This document shows positions 37,236 to 47,439 of a stretch of 64,000 bases of DNA, one piece after another. The notes beneath the pieces were generated by a model that did not search any database, was not told where the DNA came from, and worked only from the letters and a program-made list of their open reading frames with translations. The stretch is taken from NCBI RefSeq assembly GCF_027923465.1, contig NZ_BRLB01000001.1, positions 558,001 through 622,000 on the forward strand. The letters are read 5' to 3'. The DNA is from Vallitalea longa (lineage in GTDB: Bacteria > Bacillota > Clostridia > Lachnospirales > Vallitaleaceae). Positions within the stretch are counted from its first letter, which is position 1. Each line of letters starts with the position of its first letter. A program made the position numbers and the translations under genes.

Positions 37236-37643
37236 TTAATAATATTCACTTTCAAATTCTTTAGCCAAAATCTTCTTATTTTCTCTACTTTCGATGTGAC
37301 GTTGTAATTCTCCGCCTCTCATATGTGTAACTGGCAATACAAACATAATCCCTTTATTAGGCTTTTTCATATCGCCACCCAATACTTTTTCGATATGATT
37401 CATTACCAAGTCAACTTGGTCTTCACGTTCAATAACAGAAAATAATGTTTTGTTATAATGAGTATCACCATCAATAGATTTCATAAAACCGCCAATTACA
37501 GGTATGCTATAAATGTCTTTGCTGATAGCAGTAGCACCCATACTATCAATTACAGTTGCCCCTCTTATACCTAATTGTTTCATTTTGAATAAGACTTCTG
37601 GTAAATATTCAGGCTCATTCAATACTATAAACAATACAAACAC
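37236..37643 (-). CDS. PII-superfamily-like protein 1
   Basis: 135 residues: 'MFVLFIVLNEPEYLPEVLFKM', 'GIRGATVIDSMG', a T-loop-like stretch with 'IPVIGGFMKSIDGD', then 'DQVDLVMNHIEKVLGG' and 'NKGIMFVLPVTHMRG', closely following the PII/GlnB layout. It has a charged C-terminal tail of about 25 residues absent from its paralogue. Downstream of a CPA2 antiporter on the same strand (118 bp gap), it may sense a nucleotide or ion and act on that transporter, as PII-like proteins do on other membrane carriers. That role is inference. Confidence 0.75.
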   Translation of the reverse strand: MFVLFIVLNEPEYLPEVLFKMKQLGIRGATVIDSMGATAISKDIYSIPVIGGFMKSIDGDTHYNKTLFSVIEREDQVDLVMNHIEKVLGGDMKKPNKGIMFVLPVTHMRGGELQRHIESRENKKILAKEFESEYY

Positions 37644-37761
37644 ACTATCACTCCTTTATGCTTTATTATTATTAAGTCCAAATTTGGACTATTAATAGTC
37701 ATTGATTAGAACTTATTAATTATCTCAATAATATGACATTCCCTATTAAAATATCATTATA

Positions 37762-38997
37762 CTATTTGCCGTCTGATACTTCAACAGGTTTTTCTTTTTT
37801 AAATAATAATTTTAGAAGCGGAGGTGTCACAATTGTTGATATCACTACTAATAAAACAACACTTGTAAAAGTTTGATTTGTTATTATTCCACTGCTTAGT
37901 CCCTGATTAGCAACTATTAATGCTACCTCAGCCCGGGCTATCATACCAACACCTATTTGTAATGAATGCTTTCCATTAAATCCTGATATCCTTGCACTAA
38001 CACCACAACCAACAATTTTACCTACAACAGCTATTGTTACAATTACTAAAGCATAGCCAATATAATTAACTATATCACTTGTTATTACTGCATTAAGTCC
38101 TATACTAACAAAAAATATTGGTGTAAATAACGCATATGCAAATGATTGTATTTTACTAACAACACGGTGTCTGTAAGGAGTTGCAGCAAGAGCTACTCCT
38201 GCAAAATATGCACCTGTAATTGCTGCTACACTAAACATTTCAGCCATATAAGCAAATATGAAACATAAAATTATCGCAAATGTTACGATTCTATCTCTCC
38301 ACACAGAACCTTGCGCAAATTTTGTTATTCCTTTTGAAATAATTATTCCTGCTAAAACAGCTATAATGAAGAATGATACTATTTTTATCATCAATTGTTT
38401 TATATCTGTATCTCCTGAAGGATTAACCATACCTGATACTACCGCTAATAGAACGATTCCCAATACATCATCAATTATAGCCGCACCTAATATGGAAATT
38501 CCTTGTTTACTACCTAATTGTTTCATATCTCTAAGAACTGAAACAGAAATACTAACAGAAGTTGCTGTTAATATTGTACCTATATATAAAGCAAACATTA
38601 ATTGATGATGAGCGTCACCATCAGGTAAAAAATTCTTAAAAAACAATAAAGGAACCAAAGTTCCTAATCCTAACGGTAACAGAACACCACCCATTGCTAT
38701 TATTGAAGCACCTTTTCCAGATGACTTAAGTTCTTTCAAATCAGTTTCCAAACCGGCTAAAAACATTAAAAATATAACACCTATTTGTGATATATCATGT
38801 ATTAGATCATTTTTGCCATCTACTAAATTAAATACTGTCGGACCAATTATTATTCCCACTAATATTTGTCCAAGAACTGGTGGCATTGATACCTTTGAAG
38901 CCAACCATCCACCAATTGCGGCTGCTACTAAAAGTATTGCCAGCTGTAGTAAAAATTCATACCCTTGTGCATGTTGCATCATTGCTGATAAATCCAT
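37762..38997 (-). CDS. Cation:proton antiporter, CPA2 family
   Basis: 411 residues, about twelve or thirteen membrane segments. 'PPVLGQILVGIIIGPTV' in the second helix, 'LMFLAGLETDLKEL', and the 'AAIIDDVLGIVLLAVVSG' segment (about 167-184) with the Asp pair used for cation/proton exchange are seen. No C-terminal TrkA/RCK domain is present, so regulation may be supplied by the two PII-like proteins encoded downstream. GGGGG precedes the ATG. It exchanges Na+ or K+ for H+; which ion is not clear. Confidence 0.88.
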   Translation of the reverse strand: MDLSAMMQHAQGYEFLLQLAILLVAAAIGGWLASKVSMPPVLGQILVGIIIGPTVFNLVDGKNDLIHDISQIGVIFLMFLAGLETDLKELKSSGKGASIIAMGGVLLPLGLGTLVPLLFFKNFLPDGDAHHQLMFALYIGTILTATSVSISVSVLRDMKQLGSKQGISILGAAIIDDVLGIVLLAVVSGMVNPSGDTDIKQLMIKIVSFFIIAVLAGIIISKGITKFAQGSVWRDRIVTFAIILCFIFAYMAEMFSVAAITGAYFAGVALAATPYRHRVVSKIQSFAYALFTPIFFVSIGLNAVITSDIVNYIGYALVIVTIAVVGKIVGCGVSARISGFNGKHSLQIGVGMIARAEVALIVANQGLSSGIITNQTFTSVVLLVVISTIVTPPLLKLLFKKEKPVEVSDGK

Positions 38998-39230
38998 TTT
39001 TTATGCCCCCTAATATAATTTTAAATTAGCACAAATTAGATTCTACTACTATTATGTGCAATATGCAATGGTAATAATGTCAAATATAAAAGTATATTAG
39101 TTATTTTTTTCGTAATATATATAGAATTTTTGTCGAAAAACGCTATTATTTTAGTTTAATATGACAAAAGTGCACAATAAAATATGAGTTTACTCATACC
39201 CAAAGATACTTATTTGAATTATGTAACTTC

Positions 39231-39269
39231 AAAATAGTCAAAGTTAATATATTAACTTTGACTATTTTT
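39231..39269. terminator. Intrinsic terminator after prfA
   Basis: Arms AAAATAGTCAAAGTTAAT and ATTAACTTTGACTATTTT form a long perfect stem. T-rich on both outer flanks, so it can act in either direction; it mainly ends the rho-to-prfA transcript. Confidence 0.85.
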
Positions 39270-39270
39270 A

Positions 39271-40344
39271 TTATACATTTGCAATGTTTTTTAATTTTTG
39301 AGTTTGATCAGCTGTTATTAAACTATCAACGATTTCTTCTATATCTCCATCCAAAATACTATCTAGCCTGTGTAGAGTAAGTTTTATTCTGTGATCCGTA
39401 ACTCTTCCTTGAGGGAAATTATAGGTACGTATTTTTTCACTTCTATCACCTGTACCTACCTGGCTTTTTCTATTCTCAGCTAATTCTTTTTGTTGTTTCG
39501 CTTGTTCCATGTCAAACAATCTCGAACGAAGTACTTTCATAGCTTTATCTTTATTCTTGAGCTGAGATTTCTCATCTTGGCAACTAACTACTAAACCAGT
39601 TGGCAAGTGAGTTATTCTAACAGCAGAATCAGTTGTATTTACACACTGACCTCCATTACCAGAAGCTCTGAAAACATCTACTCTTACATCATTCATATTA
39701 ATCTCAACTGCCACATCTTCAACTTCTGGCAAAACAGCTACTGTTACTGTGGAAGTATGAATTCTTCCTCCTGATTCTGTAACAGGAACTCTCTGAACAC
39801 GATGCACACCACTTTCATATTTTAATTTTGAGTAAGCACCTTTTCCTGTAATCATGAATACTACTTCTTTAAAACCGCCAACACCACATTCATTAAAACT
39901 TATTAATTCAACTTTCCATCTACTTCTTTCAGCATATCTTGAATACATACGGAATAGACTTCCAGCAAATAGAGCTGCTTCATCTCCTCCAGCTCCGCCT
40001 CTAATTTCAACAAACACGTTTTTATCGTCATTAGGGTCTTTGGGTAATAATAAAATTTTTATTTCTTCTTCTATTTCAGTTAATCGTTCTTTACTTTCAT
40101 TAAGTTCTTCTTTAGCCATTTCCTTCATTTCTGGATCTTCTTCTTCTTCGAGAATAGCTAAACTGTCGTCTATATTAATTTTAGTATTCTTATATTCCTT
40201 ATATTTTTCAACAATGGGCATTAAATCACTATGTTCCTTCATAAGCTTACGCCATTTGTCTTGCTGACTAATAATCTCCGGATCATTAATCATTTCTGAT
40301 ATTTCTTCAAATTTACTTACTATGCCGTCTAATTTACCAAACAT
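39271..40344 (-). CDS. prfA: Peptide chain release factor 1
   Basis: 357 residues; reads UAA and UAG and triggers peptide release. The stop-recognition tripeptide Pro-Val-Thr is in '[12 protein letters not shown]' (about 184-195) and the catalytic GGQ in '[17 protein letters not shown]' (about 229-245). This GGQ glutamine is the target of the methyltransferase encoded just upstream (prmC), the usual pairing. ATG follows AGAGGTG. Confidence 0.97.
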   Translation of the reverse strand: MFGKLDGIVSKFEEISEMINDPEIISQQDKWRKLMKEHSDLMPIVEKYKEYKNTKINIDDSLAILEEEEDPEMKEMAKEELNESKERLTEIEEEIKILLLPKDPNDDKNVFVEIRGGAGGDEAALFAGSLFRMYSRYAERSRWKVELISFNECGVGGFKEVVFMITGKGAYSKLKYESGVHRVQRVPVTESGGRIHTSTVTVAVLPEVEDVAVEINMNDVRVDVFRASGNGGQCVNTTDSAVRITHLPTGLVVSCQDEKSQLKNKDKAMKVLRSRLFDMEQAKQQKELAENRKSQVGTGDRSEKIRTYNFPQGRVTDHRIKLTLHRLDSILDGDIEEIVDSLITADQTQKLKNIANV

Positions 40345-40411
40345 AACTACACCTCTCTATATTAAGTTAGGGAATTTATAATTATGAATATTATATTTTA
40401 TTTGTAATCCC

Positions 40412-41269
40412 TTATTTATTATATGCACCAGCAACCACTCTATTAATACCTGCAAGATCTTTATATATTCTAATATCATCGTATCCTAGTGCTTCTAGAA
40501 TATTTTTAACGTCTATACCTTGATCATATCCTACTTCATATAAAACATAACTCCTTTTCTTGGTCCTATTTTTTATTTGTCTGGAGATCTCTCTATAAAA
40601 ATATAGTCCATCTATTCCTCCATCCAAAGCTTTTATAGGTTCGTATTCTTTTACTTCTTTCATCAATCCATCGATATCACTACTTCTTATATAAGGTGGA
40701 TTAGATATGAATAGTTGAAACTCTATACCTTCATCTATATTTTCAAATAGATTACTTTGTATGAATTGGATTCTATCATCGACATCATTAATTATTGCAT
40801 TATGTTTAGCGATATCTATAGCTTCACTTGAGATATCAACTGTAGTAGCATGTACATTTTGGCAATCACAACATATACTGATAGGTATACATCCTGTACC
40901 TGTACCAATTTCCAATATACTGGTTATATCGTTTTCTTTTATATATTTAATTGCTTCTATTACAAGAATTTCCGTATCTTGTCTTGGAATCAATACATTT
41001 CTATCCACTTTAAATGTTAATCCCATGAATTCTTGATATCCAATTATATATTGAAGGGGTTTCCCCTTAGCTCTTATATTTATAAGATTATTATATCTAT
41101 CATAATCTTCATCTGATAACAATTCATTTCCATTAACTAATGTATATATTTTATCTACCTGAAGTACATGTTCCAATAATAGATTTGCATCTATTCTAGC
41201 ATCAAGTACATCATTTTTAGATAGAGTCTTTATACCATCATCCAATACATTCCTTATGGTCTTCTTCAT
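40412..41269 (-). CDS. prmC: Release factor glutamine N5-methyltransferase
   Basis: 285 residues; methylates the GGQ glutamine of release factors with SAM. N-terminal helical domain with 'DARIDANLLLEHVL', then 'ILEIGTGTGCIPISI' (about 117-131) for SAM and the 'FISNPPYI' (about 182-189) NPPY catalytic motif. It overlaps the DUF1385 gene by 32 bp and lies 67 bp before prfA. A GGGG-type ribosome site stands about 11 nt before the ATG. Confidence 0.95.
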   Translation of the reverse strand: MKKTIRNVLDDGIKTLSKNDVLDARIDANLLLEHVLQVDKIYTLVNGNELLSDEDYDRYNNLINIRAKGKPLQYIIGYQEFMGLTFKVDRNVLIPRQDTEILVIEAIKYIKENDITSILEIGTGTGCIPISICCDCQNVHATTVDISSEAIDIAKHNAIINDVDDRIQFIQSNLFENIDEGIEFQLFISNPPYIRSSDIDGLMKEVKEYEPIKALDGGIDGLYFYREISRQIKNRTKKRSYVLYEVGYDQGIDVKNILEALGYDDIRIYKDLAGINRVVAGAYNK

Positions 41270-42179
41270 CAGTAACTAAGACCCCTTTCAAAGAAGCTAT
41301 AGCAACTTCTATCTGTGAATCATCTGGTTCTCTTGTTGTCAAATTTTGTAACAATAATCCTGGTTTAGCTATAATATTAGCTAATTTTGATTCTGATCTG
41401 CCTAACCATCTGATAATTTCATAAGATAAACCAGCTATCAATGGCAAGCATAATAATCTCACTGCGAATCTTAACCAAAATGTTCTAACATCAATAATCA
41501 TCAATACCAATATACTCATAAGAACTACTATCAATAAAAAGTTAGTACCACATCTTTTATGTTGTCTTGATTGTTTTCTAATATTTTCAACTGTCAATTC
41601 TTCTTCACTTTCTAAACAATTTATTGATTTATGCTCTGCTCCATGATATTGAAAGACTCTTTGTATATCTTTCATCAATGATATTATCTTTAAGTATGAT
41701 AGGAATATTACAACACGTATTACACCATCAACTAGATTAATTAGATTTTCACTTGGCAATATGTCTTTTACCAACTGTGATATACCTAATGGTAATAATA
41801 CAAATAATCCTATAGCTAATATTATTGACATTACCACTGAAAAACCAACTATAACATTATCTAATTTATCTCCGAATATTTTACTAAGAAACTTATCGAA
41901 TTTATCAGGTTCTTTTTCCTTATCCTCTTCTTCAACTTCAAAGAATTCTGCTGAGAAAGTGAGGATCTTCATACCAATCACCAATGATTCGATAAATGCC
42001 AACATACCTCGAAACAATGGTAATTTAAAAAATTTCACTTTTTCTGAAAAACTGGTATATTCTTTTTTATCAACAATAATCTCTTTATCTGGCTTTCTGA
42101 TAGCTACAGCATAGGTGTTTTTATTCTTCATCATAACACCTTCTATTACAGCTTGACCTCCTATATCAACTCTTTTCAA
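41238..42179 (-). CDS. DUF1385 family membrane protein
   Basis: 313 residues, starting with the hallmark 'VDIGGQAVIEGVMMKN'. Four or five membrane segments; 'YHGAEHKSINCLE' (about 178-190) and 'RQHKRCGTNFLL' are conserved, polar and likely functional. The family commonly lies between rpmE and prmC/prfA in Firmicutes, as here, but its biochemical role is unknown to me. The start is TTG at 42179, with GGAAGTG 7 nt upstream. Confidence 0.9.
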   Translation of the reverse strand: MKRVDIGGQAVIEGVMMKNKNTYAVAIRKPDKEIIVDKKEYTSFSEKVKFFKLPLFRGMLAFIESLVIGMKILTFSAEFFEVEEEDKEKEPDKFDKFLSKIFGDKLDNVIVGFSVVMSIILAIGLFVLLPLGISQLVKDILPSENLINLVDGVIRVVIFLSYLKIISLMKDIQRVFQYHGAEHKSINCLESEEELTVENIRKQSRQHKRCGTNFLLIVVLMSILVLMIIDVRTFWLRFAVRLLCLPLIAGLSYEIIRWLGRSESKLANIIAKPGLLLQNLTTREPDDSQIEVAIASLKGVLVTDEEDHKECIG

Positions 42180-42340
42180 TTTATATCACTTCCATATATT
42201 ATTATTTTTAGGACTAATTAATTATAACATGATATCTTTTATTAATCTACTTTTCATTTATATATTAAAAAACCAAGAAAAAAGGGAATATGTCACATTT
42301 TAGAATTTCAAAAAAACAGAAAAATATTTACATTTAATGA

Positions 42341-42369
42341 GAAAAAAAGTTGAGGTTAATCCTCAACTT
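42341..42369 (-). terminator. Intrinsic terminator after rpmE
   Basis: Arms AAGTTGAGG and CCTCAACTT with a 5-nt loop, followed on the minus strand by a seven-base U-tract. Transcription of the DUF1385-prmC-prfA genes beyond it would need read-through or a promoter in 42180-42340. Confidence 0.85.
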
Positions 42370-42378
42370 ATCTACTTA

Positions 42379-42591
42379 TTAGTTATTTTCTTGATTAATA
42401 CCGTATTTACGGTTGAATTTATCTATACGTCCGCGAGCAGAAACTGCTTTTTGTGTTCCTGTGTAGAATGGATGACATTTGGAACAAATTTCAACATGAA
42501 TATCCTCATTTGTTGATCCTGTTACAAATTCATTACCACAGTTACATTTAACTTTAGCTTGATGATATTTTGGATGAATCCCTTGCTTCAT
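42379..42591 (-). CDS. rpmE: 50S ribosomal protein L31 (zinc-binding form)
   Basis: 70 residues starting [11 protein letters not shown]. The four Cys of the zinc form are present (KCNCG near 16-18 and EICSKCHPF near 36-42), so it is the primary, zinc-dependent L31. ATG 42591 with GAGGTG close upstream is chosen over an in-frame ATG at 42609. It follows rho, a frequent arrangement in Firmicutes. The leader at 42592-42735 has a short hairpin (CGACTTAGGTCG) that may be part of an autoregulatory L31 leader, but I cannot confirm it. Confidence 0.96.
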   Translation of the reverse strand: MKQGIHPKYHQAKVKCNCGNEFVTGSTNEDIHVEICSKCHPFYTGTQKAVSARGRIDKFNRKYGINQENN

Positions 42592-42735
42592 TTGTTTCAC
42601 CTCTTTCAAATATTAGCCTTAATATTTATATGCCGACCTAAGTCGAACTTATATTTTAAAACAGCTTTTATATTATAACACATGAAATTACAGTATGCAA
42701 TACTTTTAATTATCGTATTTAAAATAATTTATGAT

Positions 42736-44376
42736 CTATCTGTATTTATCCAATAAATTGTTGTTGATTGTATTGAAGAAATCTTTATTGTTTTTGGATT
42801 TGACAAAAACTTTCAAGATACTTTCTGTAACTTCATCTGAACGCATATTACTACTTGCTTTTCTAAGCCTGTAAACTGCATCCATCTCTTCTTTAGTATA
42901 TAGAAGGTCTTCTCTTCTAGTACTGGATTTTGCAATATCAATAGCTGGGAAAATTCTTTTTTCAGATAGTTTTCTATCAAGAACCAACTCCATATTTCCT
43001 GTTCCTTTGAATTCTTCAAATACAACTTCATCCATTTTACTTCCCGTTTCTACAAGTGCAGTAGCGAGTATTGTAAGGCTTCCACCTTCTTCAATATTTC
43101 TAGCCGCACCAAAGAATTTCTTAGGCATATGGAGTGCTGCTGGGTCAAGACCTCCAGATAAAGTTCTACCACTAGGTGGAATAGTTAAGTTATAAGCTCT
43201 GGCAAGCCTTGTAATACTGTCAAGTAATATATATAGGTCTTTTTTCTGTTCGACCATTCTTTTTGCTCTTGCCAATACCATTTCTGAAACTCTTTTATGA
43301 TGTTCAGGCAATTCATCAAAAGTAGAATATATAACTTCTACATTTTCGCCCTTAATAGAACGTCTGATATCAGTTACTTCTTCTGGTCGTTCATCGATTA
43401 ATAAAACAATAAGATGACAATTTGGATGATTGGTTGTTATGGCATTAGCAATTTTTTTGAGTAGCGTTGTTTTTCCTGCTTTTGGAGGAGCTACAATCAT
43501 ACCTCTTTGACCTTTACCAATTGGTGCAACAAAATCAATTAGTCTTGTAGCATACTCTGAAGAAACGGTTTCAAGACGAACTCTTTCATTTGGGAAGATA
43601 GGTGTCAAATCTTCAAAATTTGGTCTCTTTGAAGCATTAGCAGGTGAATCGCCATTTACAGACTGGACATATAGTAATGCTCTAAATTTTTCATTTTCTT
43701 TTGGAACTCTAATATTACCAATTATTAAATCTCCAGTCTTTAAATTAAATCTTCTAATTTGTGATGGTGATACATAAACATCATCTTCACCCGGTAGATA
43801 ATTAGCACATCTAATAAAACCGAATCCATCTGGTAATACTTCTAATACTCCATAAGCTATTTCGCCACTATTTAGATCTTGAAAATCTGAAGGTACATTT
43901 TTATTAGGTTTATCCCTATGAACTTCCTTTTTGATTTCCCTATTCACTTCTTTGGCTACATTAGTGACTTCTCTTTTTATTTCTTTTTTTTCTTCTTTTA
44001 TTTTAATGTTTTTATTTTCTACTTTATTAACAACATTTTCTTTATTTTTAAGTTCCTTGTTATTCTCTTCTTTTTCAACAACTTTTGGTTGAACCTTTTT
44101 TTCCTTTTTGGATTTAGGCTGTTTCATTTCTTTTTTCTCTAATTTCAATTCAGGTTGTGAGGTCTTTTCTACTTTTTTTTCTTGTTTCAATTCTAGTTCT
44201 TGTTCTGGTTTTTTTTCTGGTTCTACATTATTTTCTTCTTTTTGTTGTTTAGCTTCAACTTCTGTAAGAATTTGCACAAGTTCTGCTTTTTTGAATGTTG
44301 TAACACTTCTAATGCCAATCTCTTTTGCTTTCTTGCGAAGCTCAGCTAAAGTGAATTTTTTGAAATCTGTACTCAT
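42736..44376 (-). CDS. rho: Transcription termination factor Rho with charged N-terminal insert
   Basis: 546 residues, longer than the usual ~420. N-terminal Rho_N/SAP-like domain (about 6-42; [12 protein letters not shown]), then a Lys/Glu-rich low-complexity insert (about 46-160), the RNA-binding OB domain (about 170-245), and the hexameric ATPase with Walker A '[13 protein letters not shown]' (about 292-304) and '[15 protein letters not shown]'. The Q-loop and R-loop region is present ('[30 protein letters not shown]'; split for reading as [21 protein letters not shown]). Such inserts are known in several phyla and can affect RNA binding or phase separation. First gene of the rho-rpmE group. 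Confidence 0.96.
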   Translation of the reverse strand: MSTDFKKFTLAELRKKAKEIGIRSVTTFKKAELVQILTEVEAKQQKEENNVEPEKKPEQELELKQEKKVEKTSQPELKLEKKEMKQPKSKKEKKVQPKVVEKEENNKELKNKENVVNKVENKNIKIKEEKKEIKREVTNVAKEVNREIKKEVHRDKPNKNVPSDFQDLNSGEIAYGVLEVLPDGFGFIRCANYLPGEDDVYVSPSQIRRFNLKTGDLIIGNIRVPKENEKFRALLYVQSVNGDSPANASKRPNFEDLTPIFPNERVRLETVSSEYATRLIDFVAPIGKGQRGMIVAPPKAGKTTLLKKIANAITTNHPNCHLIVLLIDERPEEVTDIRRSIKGENVEVIYSTFDELPEHHKRVSEMVLARAKRMVEQKKDLYILLDSITRLARAYNLTIPPSGRTLSGGLDPAALHMPKKFFGAARNIEEGGSLTILATALVETGSKMDEVVFEEFKGTGNMELVLDRKLSEKRIFPAIDIAKSSTRREDLLYTKEEMDAVYRLRKASSNMRSDEVTESILKVFVKSKNNKDFFNTINNNLLDKYR

Positions 44377-45116
44377 TAGAGCACCCCTTCCGTTTTTAAT
44401 TAATTATTACTCCAACCGAAACTATGTAAATAATTATATCAAATAAGTTATATTAGTTAGACTTAAAATATTAATAAAAATTTTCCAATATAAATATTTG
44501 CTAAAGTTTGTCCCCCTAATGATTATTAATAAGCAAACATTAATAAATTAAATTTATTACAATTTAATATTTAATATATAAAATACATATTATATTAGGA
44601 ATACTAATGATAAGTCATATGAATATAAATTGGACATGCTTATATTGAACTATATTTAGTTAAGATTTGTTTTAGTCCAATATCGTTTTAGTTTTAGCAA
44701 TGCTAATTGTCTGTTAAATGATAATAATATAATAACTAATTTATTATATATGGAAATATCTTATACATCATATATATTATACCATAAAAAAGTAAATTAA
44801 CACATTTTTATGGTAAATATTTTTATTTTTATTTAAGCTCTATAATTACTATCAAATATGTTTTTCTAATTTATTTAATAGTCTTTTGTTGGAGCTAAAG
44901 TATTTATTGAATTATATACATGGTTATTTTTCTATAACTTTTACATAACTGTTCTAAATAATCAACTCTAATCAAATTTAGTTGTTATTACTATTTTTTC
45001 CTCCTCGTTTGCATTCCATACAATATATTATAATAATCAAATTTACCTTAATAATATTCTCTATATTTGATATTCAAGTTATTGTATCATAAATAACTAT
45101 AATAATGCAAATAATT
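44377..45116. other. Gene-free A/T-rich spacer between mgtE and rho
   Basis: 740 bp of A/T-rich DNA. I see no ORF with a ribosome site, no tRNA-like fold and no strong terminator; it presumably holds the rho promoter and the 3' end of the mgtE transcript. Its size is unusual for this otherwise compact window. Confidence 0.5.
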
Positions 45117-46445
45117 CTATGCCAAAATTAGTGATGCTACTCTAAAAAATATTAGTAAAGTTGTTACATCCACTATTGTGGTAATCATTGGACTTGCCAT
45201 TATCGCTGGATCAAGTTTTAACTTCTTAGCTAATATTGGAAGTGTTCCACCAATAATCGCTGCAAAAGTAGTTGTACATATTAATGTTAAACCTACCATG
45301 CCAGCTTTTAATATGTTTCCATCTGTAAAATATATTCTAATGCAGTTTAATACGCCAAGTGTACTACCAACAATTAAGCCTACTCTTATTTCTTTCCATA
45401 ACACACGAAAAAAATCTGGAAATTTTATATCCCCTAAAGTAATACTTCTTATTATTAAAGTTGCTGATTGTGCACCAGCATTACCACCTGTAGACATAAG
45501 CATGGGAGTATATATTGCAAGTGCAAATTGAGCGATTAGATAATTATTCTGATCCATAACCATTTCAGTTAAATAAGCTGAAAACATAAGTATAACTAGC
45601 CAAGGTAATCTTTTTTTTGCTAATACAAGCACTGATGCATCTAAATATTCTATTTCTGTAGGCTCTATCGCAGCCATACGTTGAAAGTCCTCAGTTGTTT
45701 CTTCTTCCATTACATCAACTATATCATCAATGGTAATAATACCAACTAATCTATTCTCATTATCAACCACTGGTAATGATAAGAAATTGTATTTCTTAAA
45801 CACTTCTGCAATATACTCTTGGTCATCATGAGTATTAACAGATATAACACCTTTTTCCATAATACTTGAAATAATAGTATCCTTTTCACTTAAAACCAGA
45901 TCTTTTAATGATACAATACCTTCTAGTGTTCTCTTTGTACCTGTCACATAACTTGTATAAATAGTCTCTGTATCAAGACCGATACGTCGTATTTTATCCA
46001 TGGCTTGATTTACTGTCATCTCTTTTTTCAGACCGACAAATTCTATAGTCATAAGACTTCCAGCTGAATCTTCTGGATAATTCAGAAACTGATTAATTAA
46101 TCTACGCTCAACTGCTGTAGAATGTTGTAATATCCTATTTACTAAATTAGCAGGCACTTCTTCAATCAAGTCGATTTTATCATCGAAATTCAATTCATTT
46201 ATTATATCTGCAAGTTCCTTATCACTAACTAATGATGAAATTTCTGATTGTCTTTCAACATCAAAATAGGAAAAGACCTCAGCAGCTACTTCTTTTGGCA
46301 GCAATCTAAAAATTAATAAGGATTCTTTTACTTCTATGTTTTCTAGTAATTCAGCTATATCAGCCTCTTGGAGAACTGATAATCCATTTTTTATCTCAGA
46401 TAGTTGTTTGTTCCTTAATAGCTCTCTTAGTGTTTTTAAATCCAT
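45117..46445 (-). CDS. mgtE: Magnesium transporter MgtE
   Basis: About 442 residues: N-terminal MgtE_N superhelix (about 1-130), two CBS domains (about 135-250), a connecting helix and five C-terminal membrane helices. The pore motif region 'TGGNAGAQSATLIIRSI' (about 320-336) and 'ASPMITTIVDVTTLLIFF' are present. MgtE is a Mg2+-gated channel. The ATG at 46445 has AAAGGGAGG 7 nt upstream, preferred over the in-frame ATG at 46475. It is preceded by a leader with a 23-codon ORF and competing stems. Confidence 0.95.
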   Translation of the reverse strand: MDLKTLRELLRNKQLSEIKNGLSVLQEADIAELLENIEVKESLLIFRLLPKEVAAEVFSYFDVERQSEISSLVSDKELADIINELNFDDKIDLIEEVPANLVNRILQHSTAVERRLINQFLNYPEDSAGSLMTIEFVGLKKEMTVNQAMDKIRRIGLDTETIYTSYVTGTKRTLEGIVSLKDLVLSEKDTIISSIMEKGVISVNTHDDQEYIAEVFKKYNFLSLPVVDNENRLVGIITIDDIVDVMEEETTEDFQRMAAIEPTEIEYLDASVLVLAKKRLPWLVILMFSAYLTEMVMDQNNYLIAQFALAIYTPMLMSTGGNAGAQSATLIIRSITLGDIKFPDFFRVLWKEIRVGLIVGSTLGVLNCIRIYFTDGNILKAGMVGLTLICTTTFAAIIGGTLPILAKKLKLDPAIMASPMITTIVDVTTLLIFFRVASLILA

Positions 46446-46464
46446 ATAAATCCTCCCTTTATGT

Positions 46465-46580
46465 ATTTCTACCATACATAAAACAAAGAGAATCTTTATT
46501 TAAAACTCTTGGTTTAAAGATGGTAGAAAATATTTAATTTTATTATGACTACACCCAGGTCCTGCGTCCATGCTACCATC
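46465..46580 (-). promoter_or_regulatory. mgtE leader with mutually exclusive pairings
   Basis: On the minus strand three elements share one complement: GATGGTAG (46580-46573, between the ribosome site and start of the leader ORF), TTCTACCATC (46528-46519, inside the leader ORF), and ATGGTAGAA (46475-46467, just before the mgtE ribosome site). The middle one can pair with either neighbour. An AAGAG/CTCTT stem further supports the 3' hairpin. No M-box aptamer was recognised. No U-tract follows. Confidence 0.6.
46500..46571 (-). CDS. mgtE leader peptide (23 codons)
   Basis: A short frame with its own AAGGAG ribosome site 8 nt before ATG 46571, encoding MDAGPGCSHNKIKYFLPSLN plus three residues. 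It lies just upstream of mgtE in a leader with alternative stems (see 46465-46580). An acidic and Pro-containing N terminus is reminiscent of Mg2+-sensing leader peptides such as MgtL of enterobacteria, in which translation is disturbed at low Mg2+, but there is no sequence homology I can claim. Translation is unproven. Confidence 0.6.
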   Translation of the reverse strand: MDAGPGCSHNKIKYFLPSLNQEF

Positions 46581-46902
46581 TCCTTTCCAAGTTATATTTA
46601 TAAATTATATTACATATAGAATTTCAGTTGAATTTTATATAATAATTGAGATTTTACATGACATGATTACTTTTTAATATTCTTTACCATATTAACTTAA
46701 TTAAATAAGCTATAGAACATTTTTTCTTATCATTGTTACTTTACTACACTATTTAAATATTGTCTAGCTTTTTTTAATATATTCATTCCTTGATCACTTG
46801 GTGACAAATTACATTTTTTTCTATGCAATAGCTCATTTTATGGTATAATTTGTTATGTGAAAATTAATCTATTATATAAACATAATTTTTAGGGGGTAAC
46901 CT

Positions 46903-47439
46903 ATGAAGTTTTTTGTAATTATATTTAAAAATTTACTTGGCTATGATGGCTTAATTATTATTCTAGCTTTAGTTAATCTTTTTTATATTCTACCGAAATT
47001 AAAAAAATCTAATGCTAAGTTAGAACACTCACTACATCCAACCATATATATTCCTATACAACAGATTATTGATTCAATTAGAAAGAATAATGATTCTGAA
47101 ATAGATTTACACTTATTACGTAAATTGAAAGAAGAAGAAACAAAATGTTATCATGTGTTTGTATCAATAACAACAATTTTCCCTTTAATGGGTATACTCG
47201 GAACCATTATATCACTACTTAGACTGGTTTCTTTTAGTAGTGATACAATAATGCTGAATTTCACAACAGCATTAACTTCAACTTTTTGGGGATTAGTTTG
47301 TGCTATAATCTTTAAAGCCATAGATGGAACCATATCTCCTAAAATAGCTTTCAATGATGACAATTTCAATCTTTTGATTAATAGAATAGATAGATATACT
47401 AATAAAGGTGATGAAAATGAACCAAAAAACATTTCTTGA
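46903..47439 (+). CDS. MotA/TolQ/ExbB-type proton channel protein
   Basis: 178 residues: an N-terminal membrane segment (about 8-30), a cytoplasmic helical region, and two C-terminal membrane segments (about 83-103 and 122-142) with 'TIFPLMGILGTIISLLRL' and 'ALTSTFWGLVCAIIFKAID', the pattern of ExbB/TolQ. Such proteins make a proton channel with an ExbD-type partner to drive work across the envelope. GGGGGT precedes the ATG. It overlaps the next gene by 23 bp and starts a three-gene cassette. Confidence 0.85.
   Translation: MKFFVIIFKNLLGYDGLIIILALVNLFYILPKLKKSNAKLEHSLHPTIYIPIQQIIDSIRKNNDSEIDLHLLRKLKEEETKCYHVFVSITTIFPLMGILGTIISLLRLVSFSSDTIMLNFTTALTSTFWGLVCAIIFKAIDGTISPKIAFNDDNFNLLINRIDRYTNKGDENEPKNIS

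Noticed and set aside
44377-45116. Hidden small gene or ncRNA in the 740-bp spacer
   Set aside because: No frame with a ribosome site and no convincing stem-loop was found; it is only A/T-rich.
46465-46640. M-box (Mg2+) riboswitch before mgtE
   Set aside because: I could not find the conserved M-box blocks; the leader instead holds a short ORF with simple competing stems.
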